Positions 1 to 7,880 of a DNA stretch of 64,000 nucleotides are shown here, in pieces (position 1 is the stretch's first letter; each line of letters opens with the position of its first letter). The DNA comes from Gemmatimonadaceae bacterium. Its GTDB lineage: Bacteria > Gemmatimonadota > Gemmatimonadetes > Gemmatimonadales > Gemmatimonadaceae. The notes beneath the pieces were generated by a model. The model searched no databases. It had not been told where the DNA came from and saw only the letters and a list, made by a program, of their open reading frames with translations. The position numbers and the translations under genes were made by a program. The stretch is taken from assembly GCA_036003045.1 (NCBI GenBank), contig DASYSS010000059.1, positions 58,283 through 122,282 of the forward strand, given 5' to 3'.

Positions 1-2228
1 GAGAAGAGCGCGTTGTTGCCATTCGAGACGACGAACGTGAGCGTCTGTCCGGATTCATCGGACGGTCCCGCGCTGATGGCGGTCGCCCAGCTCGAAACCG
101 TCTGCGCAGCCGCGTTCTCGAACACGGTTTGGTCGGAGCCCTTCGTGAAGCTCGGCGCGTCGTTCACCGCTGTGACGTTGATGGCGAAGGTCTGCTCGCC
201 GCTCGCGTCGACGCCGCCGTTCGCGGTGCCGCCGTTGTCGGTAAGCTTGAGGGTGATCGTGGCCGACCCGTTTGCGTTGGCGGCCGGCGTATACGTCAGC
301 GCGCCGTTCGCGTTTACCACCGGCGCAGCGGAGAACAGACCAGGATTCGAGTTGCCGGTCACGACGAACGTCAGCGTTTGGCCGGCCTCGTCGGCCGGAC
401 CCGCGCTGATCGCCGTCGCCCAGTTGCTGATCGACTGCGCTCCCGCGTCCTCGAGCACCGCCTGATCCGAGCCCTTGGTGAAGCTCGGCGCGTCGTTGAC
501 CGCGTTGACGGTGATGTTCACCGTCGCGGCCGCGCCCGAGTTGGCGGTGCCGTCGTTCGCTTTGTACGTAAAGCTGTCCGCCCCGCTGTAGTTGGCGACC
601 GGCGTATAGGTAAACGCACCGTTCGCGCTGAGCGTGAGCGTGCCATGCGCCGGACCACTGACGAGGACCGCGGTCAGCGGATTGTTCTCCGCGTCCGTGT
701 CGTTGCCGAGGATGCCAGGCGCCGCGACGGTCAGGCCGGCGTCTTCCAGCGTACCATATGAGTCGTTGTTCGCGACCGGCGCGGTGTTGGAGACGACGTG
801 AACCGAGACGGACGCCAGAACCGGATTGAAGGTCGATTGGGCGCTGACCTGGAAGGTCCAGTCGGCAGTCGAGGTGCTCGGAAAGTCGGGAATACACTTG
901 GCGCCGTAGGTGTTGCCGGCCAGGACGGGAACGCTGGTCGAGCAAGCAATCGAGCCGAAGCCGCCACCTGGGCGCACCCAGCGCATGAACAGCGTCGTGC
1001 CGCCCGTCCCCGTGATGTCTTGGACGGTCGTTTGCCCGCAATACTCGTGGTTCACGAGGAACGTCGCGGGCGTCGTCGTGCCGCATTGGCCCGCTGCCGA
1101 AGAGGTGTTGAGGACCGCAGTGTTGATGACGGTCGCGATCGTTCCGTCCGTGAACGTGACCTGTGCGACGAGACCGGACGGATTGCCAACCGCGGTCGCC
1201 GTGAAGGTCACGCCGAAATCGCGCGGCTGAACGACGAAATCGTGGCTTCGCAGATTCCCATTCGCATCGACGACGGCGACCACCGTTCGGTCGGGGTTCG
1301 ACCACTGGGGATCTTCGTGCACCGTGATCGTCACCGTATCGGACGGCGCCCACGCGGCGCCCGAGAAGAGCACCGTGTCGCCCGGGAGATAGTCCGGTCG
1401 GTCGGTCGTCAGCGTCGGACCCGACGCAGCGCCTCCCGCCGAAAGGTCGAGCGACGCGCCGCCTGAGTTTCGGCGATCTGCGTTCGAGTACAGTACAAGC
1501 ACGCCCTGGCCGCCGGCGGCGGTCAGACCGCCGATCGCGCCCACGTCAGTACGGGCGGCCGCGCGGCCGCCGACATGGAGACCATATGAAGCCATGTTGG
1601 CGAAACGATGCGTCGATCCCGACGGCAGCACGTCTCCATTCCGGCTCGAGATCGGCGTCACGTCGCCGAAGCTCTGCAGCTCCGCATCGGCCGAGACGTC
1701 GGCGAGCGACACAGAGCGGACCCACGAGTAGCGATCCGCCGGGTTCGTGGAAAGATCGAGCAGCGCCACCATGCCCACGAGACTCGTCCCGCGCGTGTGT
1801 CCCTCTGCGGCCCAGGTCGCGAGATTCTGAATGAGCGCGTCCTTATCGGCGCGATTCAGATTCCCCTGGTCCGGAGCGCCGGAGTAGACGGCGACACGAC
1901 CATTGATCGCCAGATGGAGCCGCGCCGCCACCGCGCGCAGCGCGGCGTACGGCTGCTTGTCGCCATCGTCGGCGAGCGACGGCACGACGAACACGGAATA
2001 GTGATCGAGGTCGATGGACTTCAGATCCAACGTTCCATTCGACCCGTCGTATCCGCGATCGACGCCGCCGGCGAACTTCGGCTGAAGTGCCGAGACGATC
2101 CGGTCGCACCCGGTGGCATCGACGCCGACGGGGCAATAGACGAGGGCTTTCTGGCCGTGGAGCGGGCGCGCGAACACAGGCAGCGCCAGCCCCGCCGCGA
2201 GTGCGGCGGCCGCGAGATGGTTGCGCAT
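1..2228 (-). CDS. Secreted Ig/cadherin-like repeat protein, 3' end cut by window
   Basis: Reading the minus strand from ATG 2228 gives an uninterrupted frame of at least 742 codons that leaves the window without a stop, so the C-terminus is missing. The first ~25 residues (MRNHLAAAALAAGLALPVFA...) are a signal peptide. Residues ~26-240 form an N-terminal domain of unknown type. From ~490 on there is a Big_9/cadherin-like domain (APVANNDSY..., GILGNDTD..., GTLTLSANGAFTYTP) and then at least two near-identical ~100-residue repeats, each opening with NDAPSFTKGSDQ and containing SAGP(A/S)DE(A/S)GQTLTFVV. Such repeats are known from large exported adhesin-like proteins. The preceding lipoprotein gene ends 33 bp upstream on the same strand, suggesting one transcript. 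A GAGAG element precedes the start. An opposite-strand Arg-rich frame here is a shadow. The substrate is unknown. Confidence 0.85.
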   Translation of the reverse strand, partial: MRNHLAAAALAAGLALPVFARPLHGQKALVYCPVGVDATGCDRIVSALQPKFAGGVDRGYDGSNGTLDLKSIDLDHYSVFVVPSLADDGDKQPYAALRAVAARLHLAINGRVAVYSGAPDQGNLNRADKDALIQNLATWAAEGHTRGTSLVGMVALLDLSTNPADRYSWVRSVSLADVSADAELQSFGDVTPISSRNGDVLPSGSTHRFANMASYGLHVGGRAAARTDVGAIGGLTAAGGQGVLVLYSNADRRNSGGASLDLSAGGAASGPTLTTDRPDYLPGDTVLFSGAAWAPSDTVTITVHEDPQWSNPDRTVVAVVDANGNLRSHDFVVQPRDFGVTFTATAVGNPSGLVAQVTFTDGTIATVINTAVLNTSSAAGQCGTTTPATFLVNHEYCGQTTVQDITGTGGTTLFMRWVRPGGGFGSIACSTSVPVLAGNTYGAKCIPDFPSTSTADWTFQVSAQSTFNPVLASVSVHVVSNTAPVANNDSYGTLEDAGLTVAAPGILGNDTDAENNPLTAVLVSGPAHGTLTLSANGAFTYTPVANYSGADSFTYKANDGTANSGAAATVNITVNAVNDAPSFTKGSDQAVLEDAGAQSISNWATAISAGPADEAGQTLTFVVTGNSNPGLFSAAPVVNANGALTYTPAANANGSATITLKLTDNGGTANGGVDASGEQTFAINVTAVNDAPSFTKGSDQTVFENAAAQTVSSWATAISAGPSDESGQTLTFVVSNGNNALF

Positions 2229-2261
2229 TGCTCTCTCGGGTGAGGTTGAGAGAACGGCTTG

Positions 2262-2519
2262 TTAGTTACACACGTCGTCGATCAGCGCGCCAAGCGCGGT
2301 GACCTGCCGCGACGTCGCGGCGGTTTGCGGGTTGGCCAGCAGTTGGTCGCGCCGGCGGACGTTCGCGATACAGATAGTGGACGCTCCCGCGGGGAGCGTC
2401 CGCATCGTCAACGTCGGCTGAGGCGCCGCGGTGACGAGGGGTGAGCTTTGCCGATTGTCGTCTCGGCAGCCGGCGGCGAGACACAACACCGCTGCCGTAC
2501 TGGCGATTGCGAAGCGCAT
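2262..2519 (-). CDS. Small lipoprotein, 85 aa
   Basis: Starts at ATG 2519 with GGGAG about 7 bp upstream; an upstream in-frame start would place non-signal sequence ahead of the signal peptide. Residues 1-18 form a lipoprotein signal peptide ending in a lipobox (LAAGC), so Cys18 would be lipidated. The mature part is about 67 residues with a Cys near the C-terminus (DDVCN) and another in the middle (STICIANV), allowing one disulfide. No family recognised. It lies immediately ahead of the Ig-repeat protein on the same strand and may be co-transcribed with it. Function unknown. Confidence 0.7.
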   Translation of the reverse strand: MRFAIASTAAVLCLAAGCRDDNRQSSPLVTAAPQPTLTMRTLPAGASTICIANVRRRDQLLANPQTAATSRQVTALGALIDDVCN

Positions 2520-2886
2520 GCGGCACTCCCGATTACGGTACGGCAAAAATGTTAGTCGATCGAAAGGGTAGGTACCGAGTGACATTTTGCATCAAAAAAT
2601 GCTCAAACTCATGATTCGGTCGGTTAAATCAGATCGGAGGCGATTGATTTCGGGCGAATAGCAGAGTTTTTGCTTTCGCGACGCGTTCGCCGCGTGTTTT
2701 CGCCGGCTTGATGCGGGCGATCGTGTAAATATTCTTGACCAACAATTGTGATTTGGGCGGGTGTCGCGCGGTGAAGCGGCGCACGCGCCTCGCGCGCTTC
2801 ACGGCACGCGCCTGCTTTGCGAGCGAATGACACGCACGCGAAAGGAACGATGATCGGGCGCTGGTCACCAACGGCCATTCTTGCGG
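2520..2886 (+). other. Intergenic region, no supported gene
   Basis: About 367 bp between two divergent genes. It is AT-richer than the surroundings near 2540-2640. A short inverted repeat, CATTTTG then CAAAAAATG, lies at about 2583-2601. Frames crossing this stretch on the minus strand are Arg-rich and have no recognisable motif. It presumably carries the divergent promoters for the lipoprotein and the GxxExxY gene; TTGACC near 2736 could be a -35 element, but no convincing -10 was found. Confidence 0.5.
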
Positions 2887-3282
2887 ATGGCAGCAAGAAG
2901 ACCGATCGGCCACGAGCGAACGCATGAAATCATCGGCGGATTCTACGAGGTCTACACGCACCTCGGATACGGGCTCCTCGAGACGGTGTACGCGTCGGCA
3001 CTTGCCCGCGAGCTCGAATGGCGAGGCTTCACGGTCGAGCGCGAGGTGTGGATCGACGTCATGTACAAACAAGAACTGGTAGCCAAGCAACGCATCGACA
3101 TGCTGATCAACCACAGGCTGATCGTAGAAATCAAAGCCACCGAGACGATCCCGCCCTTCGCGCGGCGTCAGTTGGTGAACTATTTGCGCGCGACGCGTGT
3201 CGAGTTAGGCCTGTTATTGCATTTTGGCCCCGAGCCCAAGGTTTGGCGACTGATTGATACGAAGAAAATTCAACGCAGATGA
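2887..3282 (+). CDS. GxxExxY family protein
   Basis: About 131 residues from ATG 2887 (a TTG two codons upstream is the alternative). The family signature is plain: GFYEVYTHLGYGLLETVY near residues 14-32, containing the GxxExxY pattern, followed by a nuclease-like core with ExxY, a conserved D(V/M) stretch and VEIKATE near residues 90-96. The family (TIGR04256, assigned to PDDEXK_3) carries PD-(D/E)XK-like residues, here D and ExK, but its function is not established. The last residues KKIQRR and the TGA stop are encoded by the repeat described at 3261-3340, so gene and repeat are physically fused. Members are often multicopy in environmental bacteria. I infer it travels with that repeat as a unit; no transposase is visible. 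Confidence 0.88.
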   Translation: MAARRPIGHERTHEIIGGFYEVYTHLGYGLLETVYASALARELEWRGFTVEREVWIDVMYKQELVAKQRIDMLINHRLIVEIKATETIPPFARRQLVNYLRATRVELGLLLHFGPEPKVWRLIDTKKIQRR

Positions 3283-3340
3283 CGCAGATTTTGAACTACA
3301 AGCCCGCAGATTGTTTGGTCTTCGATCTGCGGCATTGCTG
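3261..3340 (+). repeat. Hairpin repeat copy A, overlapping the GxxExxY 3' end
   Basis: Contains GAAGAAAATTCAACG, the core TTCAACGCAGATGACGCAGA at 3269-3288, then GAACTACAA and the inverted pair CCGCAGAT (3304-3311) / ATCTGCGG (3325-3332) around a 13-nt loop. The left half matches copies at 25455-25583 and 45771-45930 closely; the outer right half is missing or degenerate here. The stop codon of the upstream gene lies inside the core. The inner stem could also act as a transcription stop. Confidence 0.8.
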
Positions 3341-3448
3341 TGCCCAATCGGCGTTACCGGTGTCGAGTTAGTCTCGCCTTGTCACAGGCCACACGGTGGA
3401 CGGCAAGGCTGGTTTGGTTCACCTTCCAGGGACCCACGCCCCCTCCAC

Positions 3449-5158
3449 ATGTCTCCTTCCGTTTGTCTGGCTCTGGTCGCCATCGCCATTGGTTCGCCCG
3501 TTGCCGCTCACGCGCAGGCCAGCAAGGCGGCCGCGCCGTTCTCCGTCGTCGAAGCGAGCATCGCCGACATGCGCGCCGCGCTGGAGCAGCACCGCACGAC
3601 GTCGCACGACATCGTCGTGCAGTACCTGACGCGGATCGCGAAATACGAAGACAAGCTGCACGCGGTGATCACGGTGAATCCGCGAGCGATCGCGATTGCG
3701 GATTCGCTCGACCGCCTGCGAGCGCAGGGTCGGATCCTCGGGCCGATGCACGGGATCCCGGTCGCGCTCAAGGACAACATCCACACGACGGACATGCCGA
3801 CGACGGGCGGTGCGCTCGCCTTCGCCGACCTCGTGCCTCCATATGAGGCGACGCTCACGAAAAACCTCGAGGGCGCGGGCGCGATCATCATCGCCAAGAC
3901 GCAGCTCACCGAGCTCGCGAACTGGGTCGCCGCCGCGATGCCCGGCAACTACAACGGCCTCAATGGTTACGGGATGAATCCGTGGGATCCGCGCCGCGAC
4001 CCGCGCGACGCGTTCTTCGACGGACGTCCCGTGCTCACGACCGGCGGGTCGTCGAGCGGCGCGGGTACGAACGTGAGCTTCTGGATGGCGAACGTCGGCA
4101 CGGAGACGTCGGGATCGATCTTGAGCCCGTCGAATCAAAACATGCTGGTCGGCATCAAGCCGACGGTGGGGCGCGTGAGCCGCTACGGCGTCATCCCGAT
4201 CACCGGCGACCAGGACACCCCCGGCCCGATGGCTCGCTCGGTCTCGGACGCCGCGATCTTCCTCGGTGCAATGGAAAGCGCGTCTCCGGATCCGAACGAT
4301 CCGGCGACGAGCAAGTGTCCGCCGCCGGCGGGGCGTGACTATACGAAATTTCTGAACGCCAATGGTCTCAAAGGAGCGCGCATCGGCATCCCGCGCGCCT
4401 TCTTCTACGACAGCACGGCTGCCGGCGCGACGAGACCGCGCGGCGGGTTGAACCCGGCCCAACGCAAGGCGATGGACGACGCGATCGCCGCGCTCAAGGC
4501 CCACGGCGCCATCGTCGTCGATCCCGCCGACATCCCGAGCGTGGTCGCCACGGACCCGGCGAACAACATTCTCAACTGGAACCCGTGCAGCGGCGACCAG
4601 TCCAAGGGGCGCGACGCCGACTGCACGATCGCGTTCAAGTACGGCATGAAACGCGACTTCAATACATGGCTTCAATCACTCGGTTCAAAGGCTCCGGTCA
4701 AGTCGCTCACCGAACTGCGCGAGTGGAACATCACGCACCAGCGCGCGGGCTCGATCAAGTACGGACAGGCGCAGCTCGACATCTCCGACGAGATGGACGT
4801 GAACGCGGACCGCGCGCGCTACGAGGCGGATCGCCGCAAGGACATTCTGCTTTCGGCGACCAACGGCATCGACGCCGCGCTCAAGGCGCATCAGCTCGAC
4901 GCCCTGCTCTTTCCGGGCGTGAGCAGCGCGAACATCGGCGCGCGCCCGGGCTACCCGACCGTGACGGTGCCGTTCGCGTTCATTCCGGTGCCAGCCGGCC
5001 AGGGTCAGTTCGCCTTCCCGGCGGGATTCGAGCCGAAACCGGCGCCGTTCAACGTCAGCTTCACGGGGACCGCGTGCAGCGAGCCGAAGTTGATCGAGCT
5101 CGCGTACGCGTTCGAGCAGGCGACCAAGAAGCGAATTCCGCCGCCGCTCTTCCCGTGA
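3449..5158 (+). CDS. Secreted amidase-signature (AS) family hydrolase
   Basis: 569 residues from ATG 3449. This start is chosen because it opens a clear signal peptide (MSPSVCLALVAIAIGSPVAAHAQA); the frame extends further upstream only through the repeat element. The AS fold follows: catalytic Lys in VALKDNIHT near 108-116, the Ser-rich signature GGSSSGAGTNVS near 195, and the third triad region GTETSGSIL near 212. Length is usual for peptide/aryl amidases of this family. The enzyme would hydrolyse amides outside the cytoplasm; substrate cannot be read. A second AS enzyme lies at 5521-6852 on the other strand and lacks a signal peptide. Not GatA: no gatB/gatC nearby and it is exported. Confidence 0.9.
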   Translation: MSPSVCLALVAIAIGSPVAAHAQASKAAAPFSVVEASIADMRAALEQHRTTSHDIVVQYLTRIAKYEDKLHAVITVNPRAIAIADSLDRLRAQGRILGPMHGIPVALKDNIHTTDMPTTGGALAFADLVPPYEATLTKNLEGAGAIIIAKTQLTELANWVAAAMPGNYNGLNGYGMNPWDPRRDPRDAFFDGRPVLTTGGSSSGAGTNVSFWMANVGTETSGSILSPSNQNMLVGIKPTVGRVSRYGVIPITGDQDTPGPMARSVSDAAIFLGAMESASPDPNDPATSKCPPPAGRDYTKFLNANGLKGARIGIPRAFFYDSTAAGATRPRGGLNPAQRKAMDDAIAALKAHGAIVVDPADIPSVVATDPANNILNWNPCSGDQSKGRDADCTIAFKYGMKRDFNTWLQSLGSKAPVKSLTELREWNITHQRAGSIKYGQAQLDISDEMDVNADRARYEADRRKDILLSATNGIDAALKAHQLDALLFPGVSSANIGARPGYPTVTVPFAFIPVPAGQGQFAFPAGFEPKPAPFNVSFTGTACSEPKLIELAYAFEQATKKRIPPPLFP

Positions 5159-5182
5159 GCTAGGAGAGGATCCGCGTCGGCC

Positions 5183-5425
5183 TCAAGGCTTGGCCTTGAG
5201 CTCGGATTTGTGGGCCGCGATGAACTCGCGAAGCTCGTCGGACATGTCGAGCAGCTTGAGCCATTGCTCTTGGTAGAGGGTGATCGGGAAGCGTCCGAGG
5301 CCGTACACGGACACACCGCCCTTCTCACTCACTTTGATCGACACGGCGCGCGTGGCGCCTTTTTTCAGCGCCTCGTTTTCGCGCCGGAGTCGTTCCAACT
5401 CCGCCTTGAGATCTTCGTCCGCCAT
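5183..5425 (-). CDS. Small coiled-coil protein, 80 aa
   Basis: Begins at ATG 5425 with GGAGCGACC directly upstream. Residues 1-22 (DLKAELERLRRENEALKKG) form a heptad-like coiled coil; the rest is a compact domain with SIKVSEKGGVSVYGLGRFP and a helical C-terminus. Its last codons form a perfect hairpin (CTCAAGGC / GCCTTGAG) near 5183-5205 that may stabilise the 3' end. Similar small proteins of unknown function occur widely in proteobacteria and related phyla. It is convergent with the amidase upstream and co-directional with the amidase at 5521. Role unknown. Confidence 0.75.
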   Translation of the reverse strand: MADEDLKAELERLRRENEALKKGATRAVSIKVSEKGGVSVYGLGRFPITLYQEQWLKLLDMSDELREFIAAHKSELKAKP

Positions 5426-5520
5426 TGGTCGCTCCGAGTGTTGGACCGGCCCAGGAAACTAGCGCTTCGCGACTCGCATGGGTCGTCATGCGGCGGAGGT
5501 CGGCTGGGCCAGAAAGACGT

Positions 5521-6852
5521 TCATCCGATGACGCGCGCCACCTGGTCGGCGACCACGAGCAGCTCCTCCGTTCGATCCCGACGGCCGACCAGCTGCAGCC
5601 CGACGGGTAGGCCGGACGTGCCAATCGGCAACGAGATCGCCGGATGCCCGGTGATGTTGAACAATTGCGTGAGGCGCAGCATCGCGGCGCGAACGGGGAG
5701 TGACTGGCCGTTGTCCATCGTCGCCTCGGCGGCGCCGAGCTTCGGCGCGACGATGGGCAGTGTCGGAAGCACCAACGCGTCGCAGCGCTCGAGCGCCGCG
5801 TCGACCGCGCGGCGCAGCACCTCGCGGCCGTCCCGGGCCACGAGATAGTCCACCGCCGGGATCGTGCGTCCTTTGAGGAGCCGTTCTCGCACCGGCGGCT
5901 GGTAATCGCTCGCGCGCGAGTCGAGCGTCGGCGCGTGATAGTGGGCGGCCTCAGGCAACGAGATGTTGATGTACGTATCGATGATCCGCTCGCTTCCCTG
6001 CACCGTCCGCGACTCGATCGTCACGCCCGACGAGCGCAGGCGCGTGAGCGATGCATCGAACGCTCGTCGCACGTCGCCATCCAACAACGCGGTGAAGTAG
6101 CCGGCGAGCGCGCCGAGCATGATCGGAGAATGCCTCGCCGCGGCGAGCCTCGGCAGGGGACGCGCCGCGAGAATCGACCACAGCGCGGCCGCGTCCTCGA
6201 CGGACCGCGTGATCGGGCCGACGTGATCGAACGACGGGCACAGCGGCACGACGCCGTCCGTCGGCACTTCGCCGAGCGACGGCTTGAGGCCGACGACGCC
6301 GCACGCCGCCGCCGGAATTCGAATCGAGCCCCCCGTGTCGGTGCCGATCGACGCCTGGCCCATGCCGGTCGCGACGGCCGCGGCAGAACCGCCGCTCGAT
6401 CCGCCGGCGGACCGCGTCGGATCGCGCGGGTTGTGCACGGGACCGAACGCCGATTCCTCGCTCGTCGTGCCGAGAGCGAACTCGTGCAAGTTGGTTTTGC
6501 CGAGGATGACGGCGCCCGCCTCGCGAAGCCGCTGGATGACCGTGGCGTCTCGAGTCGCGAGATGTCCCTTTCGAACGTTCGATGCAGCCGTCGTCAGTTG
6601 GCCGGCGATGTCGATCAGGTCTTTGACCGAGATCGGCATTCCATGCAGCGGCCCTCGATCGACTCCATGCTGGCGCTCCTCATCCGCCGCCCGAGCCGCC
6701 GCCCGCGCGCCCTGCGCGTCGGCGTAGATGAATGCATTTGTGAGGGAGCGGTGTTCGGCGAGAGAAGAAAGGCTGGCTTCGAGGCGTTCGAGTGCGGTAG
6801 CCAAGGGGGAATGAGGCGTGTGTTCGGTTGGCCGACAGGCGGAGTCGGCCAA
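5521..6852 (-). CDS. Cytoplasmic amidase-signature family protein (GatA-like)
   Basis: About 443 residues. The AS core is complete: catalytic Lys in GMPISVKDLID, GGSSGGSAAAVATG, and GTDTGGSIRIPAA with the cis-Ser/Ser pair, then the usual GPITRSVEDAA and C-terminal LPVGLQLVGRR. No signal peptide, so probably cytoplasmic. The start is uncertain: no ATG precedes the domain and the frame stays open far upstream through the antisense of the next gene. TTG 6852 or TTG 6804 are the plausible starts and neither has a clear Shine-Dalgarno. gatB and gatC are absent nearby, so an amidohydrolase of unknown substrate is likelier than tRNA amidotransferase. It is transcribed away from the nucleotidyltransferase gene at 6955. 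Confidence 0.85.
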   Translation of the reverse strand: MADSACRPTEHTPHSPLATALERLEASLSSLAEHRSLTNAFIYADAQGARAAARAADEERQHGVDRGPLHGMPISVKDLIDIAGQLTTAASNVRKGHLATRDATVIQRLREAGAVILGKTNLHEFALGTTSEESAFGPVHNPRDPTRSAGGSSGGSAAAVATGMGQASIGTDTGGSIRIPAAACGVVGLKPSLGEVPTDGVVPLCPSFDHVGPITRSVEDAAALWSILAARPLPRLAAARHSPIMLGALAGYFTALLDGDVRRAFDASLTRLRSSGVTIESRTVQGSERIIDTYINISLPEAAHYHAPTLDSRASDYQPPVRERLLKGRTIPAVDYLVARDGREVLRRAVDAALERCDALVLPTLPIVAPKLGAAEATMDNGQSLPVRAAMLRLTQLFNITGHPAISLPIGTSGLPVGLQLVGRRDRTEELLVVADQVARVIG

Positions 6853-6954
6853 GAGGAGACGAGGATGACGTCGGAATAATAGAGGTGACCCACCCCTGGT
6901 CGTGAGTGGGCCGTGATCTTTTCGCCCACTGAGCCCCAGCGCTAGAATCTTTAC

Positions 6955-7878
6955 ATGACCCACGCGACAGTACCGGGCCGATTCTCGGCCGCGCTGGACA
7001 ACCTCGTCGATCAGATCAAGCGCGACAGGACGGTGCTCGCGGCGATTCTCTGCGGCAGCCTGTCCCACGATACAGTATGGGAGAAGTCCGACATCGACCT
7101 CGCGCTGGTCACGATCGACGACCGGAAGAACGACGAGCGGGGCGTCAGCCTCTATGCGGACGGCGTGAACACGCACGCCTTCGTGATGTCGCGAACGGAG
7201 TTCCGCCGCATCGTCGAGGGCACGGTCGCCAACTCGTTCATGCATTCCCTCCTCGCGAAAGGACGCCTCCTTTACGCCCACGACGAAAGCATTCCGCCGC
7301 TCTGGGAGCGGTTGCTGTCGATGGGTGAGCGCGACCGCCGAATCCAGTTGCTGAACGCGGGCACGGCGGCGTTGCCGCCCTTTTACAAAGCGCGGAAGTG
7401 GTACGTGACGCGCAAGGACCTCGACTACACCGCGCTCTGGATCCTGTACGCGGCGACGCCGCTCGCCCGCATCGAGGTGATCGGCGCGGGCCTGCTCGCG
7501 GATCGGGAGGTGATCCCGCAAGCGATGCAACTCAATCCGTCGTTCTTCACGACCGTCTATCACGATCTCCTGAACGCGCGCAAGACGGTCAAGACAGTCT
7601 CCACCGCGCTCGATACGATCGACGTGTACCTCGCCGAGCGAACCGAAACGGTGTTCGGCCTGGTCATCGAGCATCTTCGCGACGTCGGCGAAGCGCGATC
7701 GGCGACGGAGATCGAAGACCACTTCGCCCGGAACTACGGCTCGCATCAGGTCACGGGCGTGTGCGAGTATCTCGCCGACCGCGGGCTCATCACGAAGGCG
7801 TCCGTGCCCGTGAAGCTCACGCACCGCAGCAACATCGAGGTGCAGGAATTGGCATTCTTCTACGCATCCAACGGGTAG
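6955..7878 (+). CDS. Nucleotidyltransferase-domain protein with C-terminal helical/winged-helix-like part
   Basis: 307 residues from ATG 6955. The N-terminal ~110 residues match the polymerase-beta-like nucleotidyltransferase superfamily: [19 protein letters not shown] gives the GS...DxD metal-binding motif. The middle is all-helical, like the kanamycin-nucleotidyltransferase/HEPN-style partner domains. Residues ~235-300 ([31 protein letters not shown]) look like a winged-helix module; this is inference from pattern only. It ends TAG, 2 bp before the ATG of the UvrA-like gene, so the two are almost surely co-translated. Whether it modifies a small molecule, RNA or protein cannot be told. Confidence 0.82.
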   Translation: MTHATVPGRFSAALDNLVDQIKRDRTVLAAILCGSLSHDTVWEKSDIDLALVTIDDRKNDERGVSLYADGVNTHAFVMSRTEFRRIVEGTVANSFMHSLLAKGRLLYAHDESIPPLWERLLSMGERDRRIQLLNAGTAALPPFYKARKWYVTRKDLDYTALWILYAATPLARIEVIGAGLLADREVIPQAMQLNPSFFTTVYHDLLNARKTVKTVSTALDTIDVYLAERTETVFGLVIEHLRDVGEARSATEIEDHFARNYGSHQVTGVCEYLADRGLITKASVPVKLTHRSNIEVQELAFFYASNG

Positions 7879-7880
7879 CG

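Noticed and set aside
2629..3114. 161-aa minus-strand frame
   Set aside because: Overlaps the GxxExxY gene antisense; no motif, and the plus frame matches a known family.
3254..3448. Upstream extension of the first amidase through the hairpin repeat
   Set aside because: The signal peptide starts at ATG 3449; the extra 65 codons lie within repeat DNA and have no homology pattern.
5183..5205. CTCAAGGC/GCCTTGAG hairpin as a terminator
   Set aside because: Perfect stem but inside the end of a coding sequence and with no T-tract on either side; kept only as a remark on that gene.
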